Positions 35,105 through 44,860 of a stretch of 64,000 nucleotides of DNA are shown here, in pieces. How positions within the stretch are numbered: the first letter of the stretch is position 1; each line of letters begins with the position of its first letter. This DNA is from Flavobacterium sp. ALJ2 (GTDB lineage: Bacteria > Bacteroidota > Bacteroidia > Flavobacteriales > Flavobacteriaceae): assembly GCF_015594725.1 (NCBI RefSeq), contig NZ_JADNRC010000018.1:18680-82679 (forward strand), in the 5' to 3' direction. The translations under genes were made by a program, and so were the position numbers. Under the pieces are notes generated by a model that worked only from the letters and a program-made list of their open reading frames with translations, was not told the DNA's origin and made no database searches.

Positions 35105-38100
35105 TTATTGATTATCGACTTCTTCTTGTAGTACTTCGTTTTCGTTTCCAAATTTTTTCTCCATCAGATAATAAAGTGATGGTAAAGCAAATAGTGTCAG
35201 AATGGTAGAGAACAGCAATCCATATACGATTACTGTTGCCAGAGGGCGCTGTACATCGCTGCCAATGCCGGTTGCTAATGAGGCTGGTAATAGTCCTAAT
35301 ATGGCAACAGTTGCAGTCATTAATACAGGTCTAAAGCGTTGTTTTGCGCCATTTGTTACTGCACCAAGTAAATCCATTCCTCTTTTGCGAAGCTGATTAA
35401 TGTGCGAAATCATAATAACTCCGTTTTGTATGGCAACTCCAAACAAGGCAATAAAACCTACAGCAGATGATACGTTAAGCGTCATACCTCGCACATTAAG
35501 CGCCAGCATTCCTCCAAATAATGCTAGTGGAACGATACTCATTAGTAATCCTGCCTGACGAAATTTCCCGAATGCACCATATAGTAACACAAACATTAAT
35601 GATAATGCTAGTGGCACAATAATAGCTAAATGGCTGTATGCTCGCTCTTGATTTTCAAATTGGCCACCCCATTTTATTTTATATTTTTCGTGGTCGTATT
35701 TTACTTTTTCTTCAATTTTAGCTTGTGCTTCTGCTAGGAAAGAACCTAAATCGGCACCTCTTAAATTTAATCTAACCGTAAGATGGCGTTTGTTCATTTC
35801 TCTTGCAATGGTGCTTTCTCCTGTATTAAGCTTAATATCGCATACTTGTGACAACGGAATTTTAATTCCCTCGGAATTTGTCAGCATTAGATTTCCTATT
35901 TTTTCCAGACTATTACGGCTTTCTTCATTGTATCTCGTTATGATATCATAAACTTTATTTTCTACAAATATTTGAGACACTGCTTTTCCACCCATTGCTA
36001 CTTCTATTAATTCTGACACATCATCTACGTTCAGTCCGTATTGAGCAATTTTTTGACGGTCGGCAATAACTTGTATTTGGGGTAATGGTGGCTCTTGATC
36101 AATAGCTAAGTCAACTGCACCTTTTACGTTTTTTAATGTTTTAATGATGTCTTCGGCTATTCTTCTGGTTTCTTTAAAATCGTTTCCATAAATTTTTACA
36201 ACTAATTCGCTATGTGCTCCTGATATTTTATCCATTACACCATCAATCATCGGTTGAGTAAATCCTACATTATAACCTGGCATGCTTGCGTATTCTTCTC
36301 CGAGTTCTTTTATTAAATCGGCTTTGGTTTTTCCCCATTTCCATTGGCTATATGGTTTTAAACCAATGCTGCATTCGTAGTGCGATGGCGTCCATGCGTC
36401 TGTTCCGTCATCATTACGACCTGCTTGTACCATCATATAGGTTACCTCATCGTATTTTAATGTTCGATGACGCAGCGTATCACTCATTTCTTTTGATTTC
36501 TCTAAAGTTATACCCGGTGGTAACGATACTTGTAACCAGATTGAACCTTCGTCTAGTGGAGGTAAAAAATCTTTTCCTACCATTGCAGTAAGTATAAATG
36601 CAAAGCTTAGTACTGCAACTAATGGTGCAATTACTTTTTTAGGAGCCTTCATTATCTTTAGGATGCTGTTATGATAAGCATTGGTTAGTTTATCCAACCA
36701 TTTATTATGATACATTTTTTGTGGCTTGCGATAAATAAAATAAGCCAATCCCGGAATAAGCAATAAGGCAACTGCTAATGCTCCTAATAATGCATATCCT
36801 ATAGTAAATGCCATTGGTGTAAACAGTTTTTTCTCTACACGCTCAAAAGCAAATAATGGCAAGTAAGCAATAATGATAATTAGCGTTGCAAAAAATATTG
36901 GTCGTGCTACACTTTTTGCTCTTTCGGCAACACTTTGTTCTGTGAGTTCTATGTCTTCATGATCCTCTCGTTTCTTCAGTATGGTTTCCATCATTACTAT
37001 TGCGCCATCTACAATAATTCCAAAATCAATTGCTCCCAGCGAAAGTAAATTGGCTGGGATATTAGTAAGCTTCATTAAAATAAAGGCAATTAAAAGCGAA
37101 ATAGGAATTGTAATTGCTACTAATAATGCGCCTCTCCAACTTCCAAGAAAAACAATTAATACAATAATTACCAGTGCCATTCCTTCTAATAAGGTATGTG
37201 ATACGGTGGTAAGTGTGGTATCGACTAAATCGGTTCTGTCTAAAAAAGTATGTATCTGAACTCCTTCTGGAAGGTAATTTTTATTTAAATCAGCAACAGC
37301 TTCATTTACTCCTTTTAAAACTACTGATGGATTTTCGTTTTTTAGCAAAAGTACAATACCTTGTATATTATCTGAATAATCTGCACCTCGCTTGTCTGAA
37401 TATCCTAATGCCCCTTTGCGCTCCAGATTTCCATATTTTAATTTTCCAATATCATTTAGATAAATCGGAACTCCGTTTACTGACTTTACTACAATACGCC
37501 CAATATCTTCTAGGTTTTTTACCAAACCAATTCCACGTACTACATACGCCTGATCTCCACGATTGATGACACTTCCTCCAACATTGGCGTTGTTTTTTTC
37601 GATAGTTTCAGTTACTTCGCTTAATGATAAACCATATTGTTCTATTTTTCGAGGGTCTAGTTCTACCTGATATTGTGTTGTAATACCTCCAAAATTGGTA
37701 ACATCGGCAACTCCTGCAATTTGTTTTATTCTCGGAATAATGGTGTATTGTTGTAATTCACTTAGGGCTCTCAGGTCATGGTTTTTACTTTCGATGATGT
37801 ATCGATAAATTTCGCCAGTAGGAGAGGTAAGTGGGTCTAAACCCGGAATTGCCCCATAGGGTAATTCAACATCGTTTAAACGCTCCTGAATCCTTGCTCT
37901 GGCAAAATAATCATCGACTCCATCATCAAAAACAATAGTTACCATAGATAGTCCAAAGGTGCTTTTGCTTCGCATTACGTGCATACCTGGTAAACCATTT
38001 ATGGCGCGTTCTATCGGAATAGTGATTTGTTGTTCTATCTCTTCGGCTGCTAAACCCGAAACTTGCGTGACTACCTGCGAGGTTACATCGCCAATGTCTG

Positions 38101-38218
38101 GATAGGCTTCTACCGAAAGCTTTGTCCATGAATAATAGCCAAATACGGAAAGAAGTAAGAATAATGCTAGTATTAACCAGCGTTTTGCTATTGTTGTTTG
38201 AAATAGGTGTTTTTTCAT
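35105..38218 (-). CDS. CzcA/CusA family heavy-metal efflux RND transporter
   Basis: Inner-membrane proton/metal antiporter of 1037 residues with the 12-helix RND layout and two large periplasmic loops. The TM4 motif is D-F-G-x3-D-G-A (DFGIIVDGAIVMMETI, about residues 395-410), the type found in CzcA-like pumps for Zn/Co/Cd or Ni. CusA (Cu/Ag) carries a different residue set there. Other signatures: VEAYPDIGDVTSQVVTQVSGLAAEEIEQQITIPIE at the N-terminus and DEGSIWLQVSLPPGIT in the second loop. The metal is inferred from the motif only. Confidence 0.93.
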   Translation of the reverse strand: MKKHLFQTTIAKRWLILALFLLLSVFGYYSWTKLSVEAYPDIGDVTSQVVTQVSGLAAEEIEQQITIPIERAINGLPGMHVMRSKSTFGLSMVTIVFDDGVDDYFARARIQERLNDVELPYGAIPGLDPLTSPTGEIYRYIIESKNHDLRALSELQQYTIIPRIKQIAGVADVTNFGGITTQYQVELDPRKIEQYGLSLSEVTETIEKNNANVGGSVINRGDQAYVVRGIGLVKNLEDIGRIVVKSVNGVPIYLNDIGKLKYGNLERKGALGYSDKRGADYSDNIQGIVLLLKNENPSVVLKGVNEAVADLNKNYLPEGVQIHTFLDRTDLVDTTLTTVSHTLLEGMALVIIVLIVFLGSWRGALLVAITIPISLLIAFILMKLTNIPANLLSLGAIDFGIIVDGAIVMMETILKKREDHEDIELTEQSVAERAKSVARPIFFATLIIIIAYLPLFAFERVEKKLFTPMAFTIGYALLGALAVALLLIPGLAYFIYRKPQKMYHNKWLDKLTNAYHNSILKIMKAPKKVIAPLVAVLSFAFILTAMVGKDFLPPLDEGSIWLQVSLPPGITLEKSKEMSDTLRHRTLKYDEVTYMMVQAGRNDDGTDAWTPSHYECSIGLKPYSQWKWGKTKADLIKELGEEYASMPGYNVGFTQPMIDGVMDKISGAHSELVVKIYGNDFKETRRIAEDIIKTLKNVKGAVDLAIDQEPPLPQIQVIADRQKIAQYGLNVDDVSELIEVAMGGKAVSQIFVENKVYDIITRYNEESRNSLEKIGNLMLTNSEGIKIPLSQVCDIKLNTGESTIAREMNKRHLTVRLNLRGADLGSFLAEAQAKIEEKVKYDHEKYKIKWGGQFENQERAYSHLAIIVPLALSLMFVLLYGAFGKFRQAGLLMSIVPLALFGGMLALNVRGMTLNVSSAVGFIALFGVAIQNGVIMISHINQLRKRGMDLLGAVTNGAKQRFRPVLMTATVAILGLLPASLATGIGSDVQRPLATVIVYGLLFSTILTLFALPSLYYLMEKKFGNENEVLQEEVDNQ

Positions 38219-38331
38219 TTTTTTTCTTGTTAAGGGTCAAAGGGTCTGAGGTACAAAGGTTCAAAGTGAGCTCCAAAGACAATAATAACCTGATATTTAG
38301 TATTTTGTAGTTAATATCACATCTTGTTTAC

Positions 38332-38441
38332 CATTTCGACGAAGTAGATCCGAGCGATAGCAAACAGACGTAGTAAAACTCGTCCAGTAGCTTAACAATG
38401 ATTATGGAGTTTCTCGCGAAGATTTCTCCTTCGTCGAAATG
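38332..38441. repeat. Interspersed inverted-repeat element (second copy)
   Basis: Arms CATTTCGACGAAG (38332-38344) and CTTCGTCGAAATG (38429-38441) form a 13-bp perfect inverted repeat. The inner sequence includes 'gaagatttctcc' like the copy at 23558-23694. It sits inside the efflux gene group, between the adaptor and pump genes. Confidence 0.75.
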
Positions 38442-38491
38442 ACAATATTGGGAAAAACCTTTGTCTCTTTGCTACTCAGAACCTCTTTGTT

Positions 38492-39664
38492 TTACTTCGC
38501 TTCAAGCAGATAAAAAGCACCTTCACTTATGATTATTTCATTTTGTTTTAATCCTGATACTATTGCAATTTTTCCGTTGTTTGTAATTCCTGTTTCCACA
38601 TATCGTCTTGCATATTTTCCTTTTTCTAGTTGAACAAGTACAAAACTTCTGTCGTTATATTGTAATACTGCTTTGGCAGGAACAAACAAGGTGTTTTCGG
38701 GAGTATCTATAAATTTTACTGTTACATACATGCCAGGTTTCAGTATATGATCGTTGTTTATACACTCTATTAATACTTGTATGCTTCGGGTAGCTTCATC
38801 AACTATTTCATCGACGTGGTAAATTTTTCCAATAATTTTTTTATCAGGATAGGAGGCTACCTGAATTTCGGCGCCATCTAGTTTTTTAATAAAACGAATG
38901 TCTTTTTCTTTTACCTGTCCTGCAATCCAAACTTTTTTTAAATCGGCAATTATTGCCTTTGGCAAATCATCATCTTTGATATATTGTCCCATTACAACAT
39001 TATTGGTAATTACTTCTCCAGCCACAGGTGAGGTAATTACTAGTGGTTGACCAAAAACGAGTGTATTTGCATTTACTTCAAAAATTTTTAAACTAGCAAC
39101 AGCATTTTGATATTCTTTTTCGTTGATTTCAAAGTTAGTTTCTGCTTCTTCCAGATCTTTTTGTGATGCGACACCATTAGCTTTTAAATCCTGCTGGCGT
39201 TTTAGCGAAAGCCTAGCTATTTGATAGGATGCTTTTGTTTGAAAGAAGTTTTTTTGTGCATCAATAAAATCGGGAGAAACCATTTCAAAAAGAGGTGTTC
39301 CCGCCTGAGTTTTCATTCCTAGTTTTAAATATACTTTGGTAACTCTGCCTGAAAATGGAGGAGCAATTTCGGCATAAAAATTTGGAATTGCTTTTACAGT
39401 ACCAGCTGTTATTAATTCTAATTGAAAAGGTTCATTCGTAACGGCTTCTAGTTTTAATTTTGGAGCAATTGTAGCTGTTGCAGCAACTACAATAGTATCG
39501 TTCTGCAAGGTGTATTCTTGCTTTTCTGCAGTTTCTTCTTTGCTACCGCAAGCGGTTAAGACAGTTGTGGTAATTAGCGTTAATAAAAGGTTTCTGTATT
39601 TATTTTTTTGATTAAAGATTTTCGATGTCTCAAATCTGTAACTATTTTTAGTATTTAGTATCAT
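38492..39664 (-). CDS. Efflux RND periplasmic adaptor (CzcB/CusB-type) lipoprotein
   Basis: Membrane fusion protein of 390 residues. An unusual ~27-residue cytoplasmic-type leader precedes the hydrophobic stretch LLLTLITTTVLTAC, whose Cys39 is the likely lipidation site. The adaptor core follows: barrel-sandwich halves (AEIAPPFSGRVTKVYLKLGMKTQAGTPLFEMVSP and LVITSPVAGEVITNNVVMGQYI), a helical hairpin between them, and a beta-barrel part (VASYPDKKIIGKIYHVDEIVDEATRS). It is the first gene of the metal-efflux group; 273 bp holding a repeat element separates it from the pump gene. Confidence 0.92.
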   Translation of the reverse strand: MILNTKNSYRFETSKIFNQKNKYRNLLLTLITTTVLTACGSKEETAEKQEYTLQNDTIVVAATATIAPKLKLEAVTNEPFQLELITAGTVKAIPNFYAEIAPPFSGRVTKVYLKLGMKTQAGTPLFEMVSPDFIDAQKNFFQTKASYQIARLSLKRQQDLKANGVASQKDLEEAETNFEINEKEYQNAVASLKIFEVNANTLVFGQPLVITSPVAGEVITNNVVMGQYIKDDDLPKAIIADLKKVWIAGQVKEKDIRFIKKLDGAEIQVASYPDKKIIGKIYHVDEIVDEATRSIQVLIECINNDHILKPGMYVTVKFIDTPENTLFVPAKAVLQYNDRSFVLVQLEKGKYARRYVETGITNNGKIAIVSGLKQNEIIISEGAFYLLEAK

Positions 39665-40801
39665 GTTTTTTAATATTATAACTATTGATTAAATCTTTTA
39701 ATAAACCGCGTCTTAACGTATTGTATGAATAGAATTTTTTTAGTTCGTATCATGTGTATAATTAATGTTTGAGAAAGAAATCTTTCTATTTAAATAGTTC
39801 TTGGTACACAGATACAGGTTTTTAAGAGTCTTAAAAGACCATTTACTCAAAAACAAATCATGTAAGGCTATACATAGAATTTTAATTTTAGAGAACCTTC
39901 TCAAATTATAATTAAATGTTTCTATGTACTAAATACTATTTTGCCAATTCTAATTGACGTTATCATTATATCTTTTTTTAAGCAAACTGTTGCATTTAGT
40001 AACTATGGCGCAAAATTAATGTGGAGGTCTACAAAATGCCGTTAGAGATGTTTTAGAAAAAAATTAGAATTTTATTAGAACCGGCTTGAACTAAATTTAT
40101 TTCATTGCGTCTTTGTACGCTATAAATTTAAATCTGCCCAATCTGCGTGCTAATAAAAGTGTACAGTATTAGAGTTAAAAACACAGTTGAGTATTTAATC
40201 TCCAGTAAAAATTTGCAAAACCTCCACAATCGGCATGCTAAAAAAAAAATCAGTTTTAAAGGTAAAAAGGTAAAATAAAATAAAAACAGATAAAAGATTT
40301 AAGTTTAATAACAATCTCCAAAACCTGTCCAATCTGCGTGCTATTTAGTGCTATTGTATTGCTCAGGCTCGCGAAGCCTTTTAGACGGTGTATGGCTCTT
40401 GTATGTGCTCTAAATGGCTACGTTTTCCTATTGTTTCTTTGTGACTTTGCTAGTTTAGAATGTAATATGCAAAAAAATAGCTGTCATAAATGAAGAATAT
40501 GTAAAAAAACATCTAGTAGTGAATAATTATATAAAGATTTTTTTGTTAAGAAATATCTTAAAAACAATTTTATTCTTATCGATAATGTTAATTAAGTTGT
40601 GAAATCGAAATATTTGTATGTATGAGTAGATGTGCGTAGGTGTTTGTTGTTTGTAATTGTTGCAAGTTGATTACGTTTGCACCTGTTTTTTGTGTAATTA
40701 AGCAGTTTTATAAAATACTTGCATTAATTCCACTCACATATATACTTGAATAATCTACTTACTTTTTTCAGTTAAGTATTAATTTAAATAAATATAATTT
40801 T
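39665..40801. other. Long non-coding region with short degenerate repeats
   Basis: No open frame of note. It contains three degenerate copies of a short repeat of the form CC-AATC-TGCGTGCTA, around 40137-40152, 40225-40240 and 40329-40344; the second is changed to CGGCATGCTA. The right end (40624-40801) holds the promoter of the first S74 gene. The left end must contain the adaptor-gene promoter on the minus strand. Confidence 0.5.
40624..40679 (+). promoter_or_regulatory. Promoter of S74 gene 1 with operator-like motif (site A)
   Basis: Motif GAGTAGATGTGCGTAG (40624-40639) is followed after 10 bp by a -33 box TTTG (40650-40653) and, 18 bp further, by a -7 box TACGTTTG (40672-40679). The motif is a direct repeat GTAG-N6-GTAG (10-bp period). 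Spacing from motif to -7 is 32 bp, as at sites B and C. The leader after it is conserved with the next S74 gene (CACATATAT, AGTTAAGTA). Confidence 0.78.
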
Positions 40802-43800
40802 ATGAGAAAAAAATTTTTACTTTTTGCCTTTGCCTTAATAGGCTATAGTTCAAATGCTCAAATTGGTATCGGAACTCACACACCAGATGCTTCATCGGCT
40901 TTGGATGTTACACTTCCTAAAAAAGGAGTTTTGTTATCGCGTATAGCACTTACAGGTACTACAGATGCTGTAACAATAGATAAGCCAGCAAACGCATTAA
41001 CAGTTTATAATACAGCAACCATAAGCGATGTTACGCCAGGTTATTACTACTGGAGTACAGCTGCTAAGAAATGGATACGAGTACTAGATGATAGCTCGGC
41101 TATAGCAGCTTGGGGTTTAACAGGAAACTCTCAAACAATTGCTGGTACAAATTTTATAGGAACTACAGATGATGTGGATCTTGTTTTTAAAAGAAATAAT
41201 AAGCAGGTAGGTATGCTAGGTGCTAGTAATAATGTATCCTTTGGTTTACAAGCTTTATCAGCTAAAAGTACAGGAAAAGATAATGTGGCTATAGGAACTA
41301 GTGCTTTGTCGAACAATCAAAGTGGAAGAACAAATGTTGCTATAGGTCTAAATGCATTGGGCTCTAATACAACAGGAAGTAATAATATTGCTTTAGGTAT
41401 GCAGGCATTGATTAATAATAAAGGAGATTTTAATATTGCAACAGGAAATAATGCATTGTATAATAACGAGGGAAGTAATAATATTGCTACTGGGTATGAT
41501 GCATTAAGATCTAACACAATTGGGTCTAAAAATATAGGAATCGGAGCTGAAGCATTAACATCTAACACAGAAGGAAAAGAAAATGTAGTTGTAGGAGACT
41601 CCTCGCTATCTAGCTTAGCTACTGGGAATGGTAATAGTGCTTTTGGAACTGGTATAGGAGCTAGCTTTGAGTCTTCTGGTAGTAGTAATTACAATACATT
41701 TGTAGGATATAAAACGGCTGACGGAATCTCCTTGGGGAGGGCAAATACCATTATTGGTGCAAATGTAGATGTACGAGCAAATAAAACAGATGCTGCAATC
41801 TCGCTGTATAATAATATTATCATTGCCGACGGAAGTGGTAACCAGCGTATTAATGTAAACGATAGAGGGAATGTAGGTATAGGAACCACTAAGCCAGATG
41901 CATCAGCAGCGTTAGATATTACAAGTACCAATAAAGGGTTGCTAATGCCTAGAGTTTCGCTTACAGGAACTAAAGAGCTTATTCCAGTAATCGCATCGGC
42001 AGCAAACTCATTAATGGTTTACAATACAGCAACTATTAGTGATGTTACACCAGGTTATTACTACTGGGATAGGCCGTTCCAAAAATGGATACGAGTACTA
42101 GATTCTAATACATCTAACCCATGGAATCTAACAGGAAATGATGTTAAGTCAACTGATTTTATAGGAACTACAAATGATGTGGATCTTGTTTTTAAAAGAA
42201 AAGGTGTGCAGGCGGGTAAACTAAGTGCTATTAATACCTCTTTTGGTGTAAATGCTTTAACAAAAAATACTATAGGAATAAATAATGTGGCTATAGGATC
42301 TAATGCCTTGGCAGCTAACACAACAGGAGGCCATAATATTGCTACTGGTATTAATGCATTGAGTAGTAATCTTACAGGAGAGAATAATATTGCTTCTGGT
42401 TTTAAGGCATTGCTATACAATACTAAGGGGAATAGTAATACTGGTATTGGGAGCAATGCATTGCGTGAAAACACACTAGGAAGTAATAACGTAGCCATAG
42501 GGAGCAACACATTGATGTGGAGTACACAGGGGATGAATAATATGGCAATAGGGTACGATGCATTAAGGAACAATCAAGGAAGTGATAATATTGCTTTAGG
42601 AACTAGCGCATTGACAGTTAACACAACAGGAGCAAATAATCTTGCTACTGGTGTTAAGGCATTGACCTCTAATATAACAGGATCTGGTAATACAGCTATA
42701 GGTAATGACGCATTGAGATCTAACACAACTGGAAGTGGAAATCTTGCTAATGGTTTTCAGGCATTGGACGCTAATACAACTGGAATTGATAATATTGCTA
42801 TTGGGAACGGTGCAATGTTTTTTAATACAACAGGAGATAGAAATATTGCTACTGGTGTTGGTGCATTGCTTTCTAATGAAACAGGAGACTATAATATTGG
42901 TACAGGGCATGAGGCATTTATGTTTCTCAAAACTGGTTCTGGTAATATTGGTATTGGATCTTATACTGGAAGTGGTTTAAATAGTGGTGACAATAATACA
43001 ATTTTAGGATATAAAACGGCTAAGGGGCTCAGAGATGGGTCTGCAAATACTATTATTGGTGCAAACGTAGACGTAGCTTTAGCAAAAAATTTATCTAACA
43101 ACATTATCATTGCCGACGGAGATGGTAACCAGCGTATTAATGTAAACGATAAAGGAAATGTAGGTTTAGGAACCACTACGCCAGATGCATCGGCAGCGCT
43201 AGATATTACAAGTACCAATAAAGGGGTGCTAATGCCTAGAGTTGCACTTAAAAACACTACAGATACTACAACAATAACAGGGGCTGCAAACTCATTAACG
43301 GTTTACAATACAGCAACCGCCAGTGATGTTACACCGGGTTATTACTACTGGGATAAGTCAGGCTCAAAATGGGTTCGAATTTTAGATTCTAGTGCAGCTT
43401 GGGGTCTAGCAGGAAATAGTGTTAAGTCAACTGATTTTATAGGAACCACAAATGATATGGATCTTGTATTTAAAAGATACAATTCAATTTCGGGTAAGAT
43501 TAGTGCTGATAATACATCTTTTGGTTATAAAGCTTTTGAAAATGATTATGGTAATATAGGGATTAATAATGTGGCAATAGGACATTATACATTGTCTAAA
43601 AACAGAAAGGGAGGTTATAACGTTGCTACTGGTGGTAATGCATTGACTAATAATACAGATGGATCTAATAATATGGCTTATGGATTTGCCGCATTGACTA
43701 GTAACACAACAGGATCTGGTAATATTGCTATGGGAACCAATGCATTACAGAAAAACACAACTGGAGGTTATAATATTGCTACTGGTACTGAGGCATTAGT

Positions 43801-44536
43801 GAATAATATGGGAAGTTATAATATTGCTACTGGGCATCAGGCATTAGAGAAAAACACATATGGAGAAAATAATGTTGCTACTGGGCATCAGGCATTAAAT
43901 AAAAACACAAGTGGAAGCAATAATGTTGCTTTTGGGCATCAGGCATTGTTTGGTATTATTAGTGGAAATAATAATGTTAGTATTGGTGCATCAGCGTGTA
44001 AGGATTGTTATTATAGTAGTAACAATACAACAATAGGTTATGATACAGGATTTATATATAAACCAGGCTATATGCATCATACTAATAGTACAGCAATAGG
44101 TAACGGAGCAAAATTAAATGAAAGTAATGAAATAAGGCTTGGAAATTCATCAATTGGTAAAATGTCTGCTCATGTTGCTTTAACTGTGAGTTCAGATAAG
44201 CGTTATAAAGAAAATATAAAAACAATGCCTTTGGGGTTAGATTTTATTAATAAAATACGCCCTGTAGAGTATATTCGTAAAAGCAACGAATTTAAAACCA
44301 AAGAGTGGGGAGTTATTGCACAGGAGCTGCAACAAACACTACAAACAGTAAATTATAACGATGCTGGTCTTGTTCAGGAAGACGGTAGCGAAGACAAAAT
44401 GCTGTCTGTGCGTTACACCGATTTAATTGCACCTATGATTAAAGCCATGCAAGAACTGTCTGAAGAAAATAAAGAATTGAAAGTTAAAAATGATCTTATG
44501 CTAAAAAGGATTGAAGCTTTAGAAGCTAAAAAATAA
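40802..44536 (+). CDS. Secreted repeat protein with C-terminal S74-type intramolecular chaperone (copy 1)
   Basis: Protein of 1244 residues, built like a trimeric fibre. Signal peptide 1-19 (YSSNAQ). A ~75-residue module (IGIGTHTPDASSALDV ... VTPGYYYW) occurs three times, near residues 20, 356 and 785, each followed by an FIGTT-x-D-x-DLVFKR motif. YadA-head-like repeats of about 16 residues (NNIATGxxAL) come next. The end is a tail-fibre/S74 domain (about 1129-1244) with SDKRYKENI at Ser1131, the conserved self-cleavage serine in phage relatives, and a coiled coil. No T9SS domain or membrane anchor is seen, so its final location is unclear. Role as adhesin or surface fibre is inferred. Confidence 0.88.
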   Translation: MRKKFLLFAFALIGYSSNAQIGIGTHTPDASSALDVTLPKKGVLLSRIALTGTTDAVTIDKPANALTVYNTATISDVTPGYYYWSTAAKKWIRVLDDSSAIAAWGLTGNSQTIAGTNFIGTTDDVDLVFKRNNKQVGMLGASNNVSFGLQALSAKSTGKDNVAIGTSALSNNQSGRTNVAIGLNALGSNTTGSNNIALGMQALINNKGDFNIATGNNALYNNEGSNNIATGYDALRSNTIGSKNIGIGAEALTSNTEGKENVVVGDSSLSSLATGNGNSAFGTGIGASFESSGSSNYNTFVGYKTADGISLGRANTIIGANVDVRANKTDAAISLYNNIIIADGSGNQRINVNDRGNVGIGTTKPDASAALDITSTNKGLLMPRVSLTGTKELIPVIASAANSLMVYNTATISDVTPGYYYWDRPFQKWIRVLDSNTSNPWNLTGNDVKSTDFIGTTNDVDLVFKRKGVQAGKLSAINTSFGVNALTKNTIGINNVAIGSNALAANTTGGHNIATGINALSSNLTGENNIASGFKALLYNTKGNSNTGIGSNALRENTLGSNNVAIGSNTLMWSTQGMNNMAIGYDALRNNQGSDNIALGTSALTVNTTGANNLATGVKALTSNITGSGNTAIGNDALRSNTTGSGNLANGFQALDANTTGIDNIAIGNGAMFFNTTGDRNIATGVGALLSNETGDYNIGTGHEAFMFLKTGSGNIGIGSYTGSGLNSGDNNTILGYKTAKGLRDGSANTIIGANVDVALAKNLSNNIIIADGDGNQRINVNDKGNVGLGTTTPDASAALDITSTNKGVLMPRVALKNTTDTTTITGAANSLTVYNTATASDVTPGYYYWDKSGSKWVRILDSSAAWGLAGNSVKSTDFIGTTNDMDLVFKRYNSISGKISADNTSFGYKAFENDYGNIGINNVAIGHYTLSKNRKGGYNVATGGNALTNNTDGSNNMAYGFAALTSNTTGSGNIAMGTNALQKNTTGGYNIATGTEALVNNMGSYNIATGHQALEKNTYGENNVATGHQALNKNTSGSNNVAFGHQALFGIISGNNNVSIGASACKDCYYSSNNTTIGYDTGFIYKPGYMHHTNSTAIGNGAKLNESNEIRLGNSSIGKMSAHVALTVSSDKRYKENIKTMPLGLDFINKIRPVEYIRKSNEFKTKEWGVIAQELQQTLQTVNYNDAGLVQEDGSEDKMLSVRYTDLIAPMIKAMQELSEENKELKVKNDLMLKRIEALEAKK

Positions 44537-44573
44537 AATATAGGTTTAGTATAAATCGTCTTAATATTAAAAG

Positions 44574-44613
44574 AGTCCTTTGTTTCGTGAAAATGAACAA
44601 AGGGCTTTTTTTG
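44574..44613 (+). terminator. Terminator of S74 gene 1
   Basis: Stem AGTCCTTTGTT / AACAAAGGGCT (44574-44584 with 44596-44606, one G-T pair) followed by TTTTTTT. It starts 38 bp after the stop codon. Confidence 0.88.
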
Positions 44614-44692
44614 GGTTATTATTTCAATAATAAATGTATTATTCATACTTATATTATTAATTAAATTATAAAATGGTTATTTTTGCTTCTAT

Positions 44693-44748
44693 GCGTAGAT
44701 ATGCGTAGGGCTTTATTCTTTGTGATTATTGAAATAGAAGTACTTTTG
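44693..44748 (+). promoter_or_regulatory. Promoter of S74 gene 2 with operator-like motif (site B)
   Basis: Motif GCGTAGATATGCGTAG (44693-44708), -33 box TTTG (44719-44722) after 10 bp, and -7 box TACTTTTG (44741-44748) after 18 bp. All spacings match site A exactly. Here the direct repeat is extended to ATGCGTAGAT-ATGCGTAGGG. Confidence 0.78.
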
Positions 44749-44860
44749 CACTCGATTATTTTTTGTAATATATCGGTTTTCTAAAATAATTACATTCACA
44801 TATATTCTTAACTAATTTGCTTAATTTTTAGTTAAGTAATAATTTTAAATAAATAAAATT

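Noticed and set aside
35105..38218. Copper/silver pump CusA or multidrug AcrB
   Set aside because: The TM4 motif with two acidic residues (DFGxxxDGA) matches CzcA-type Zn/Co/Cd or Ni pumps better than CusA or AcrB.
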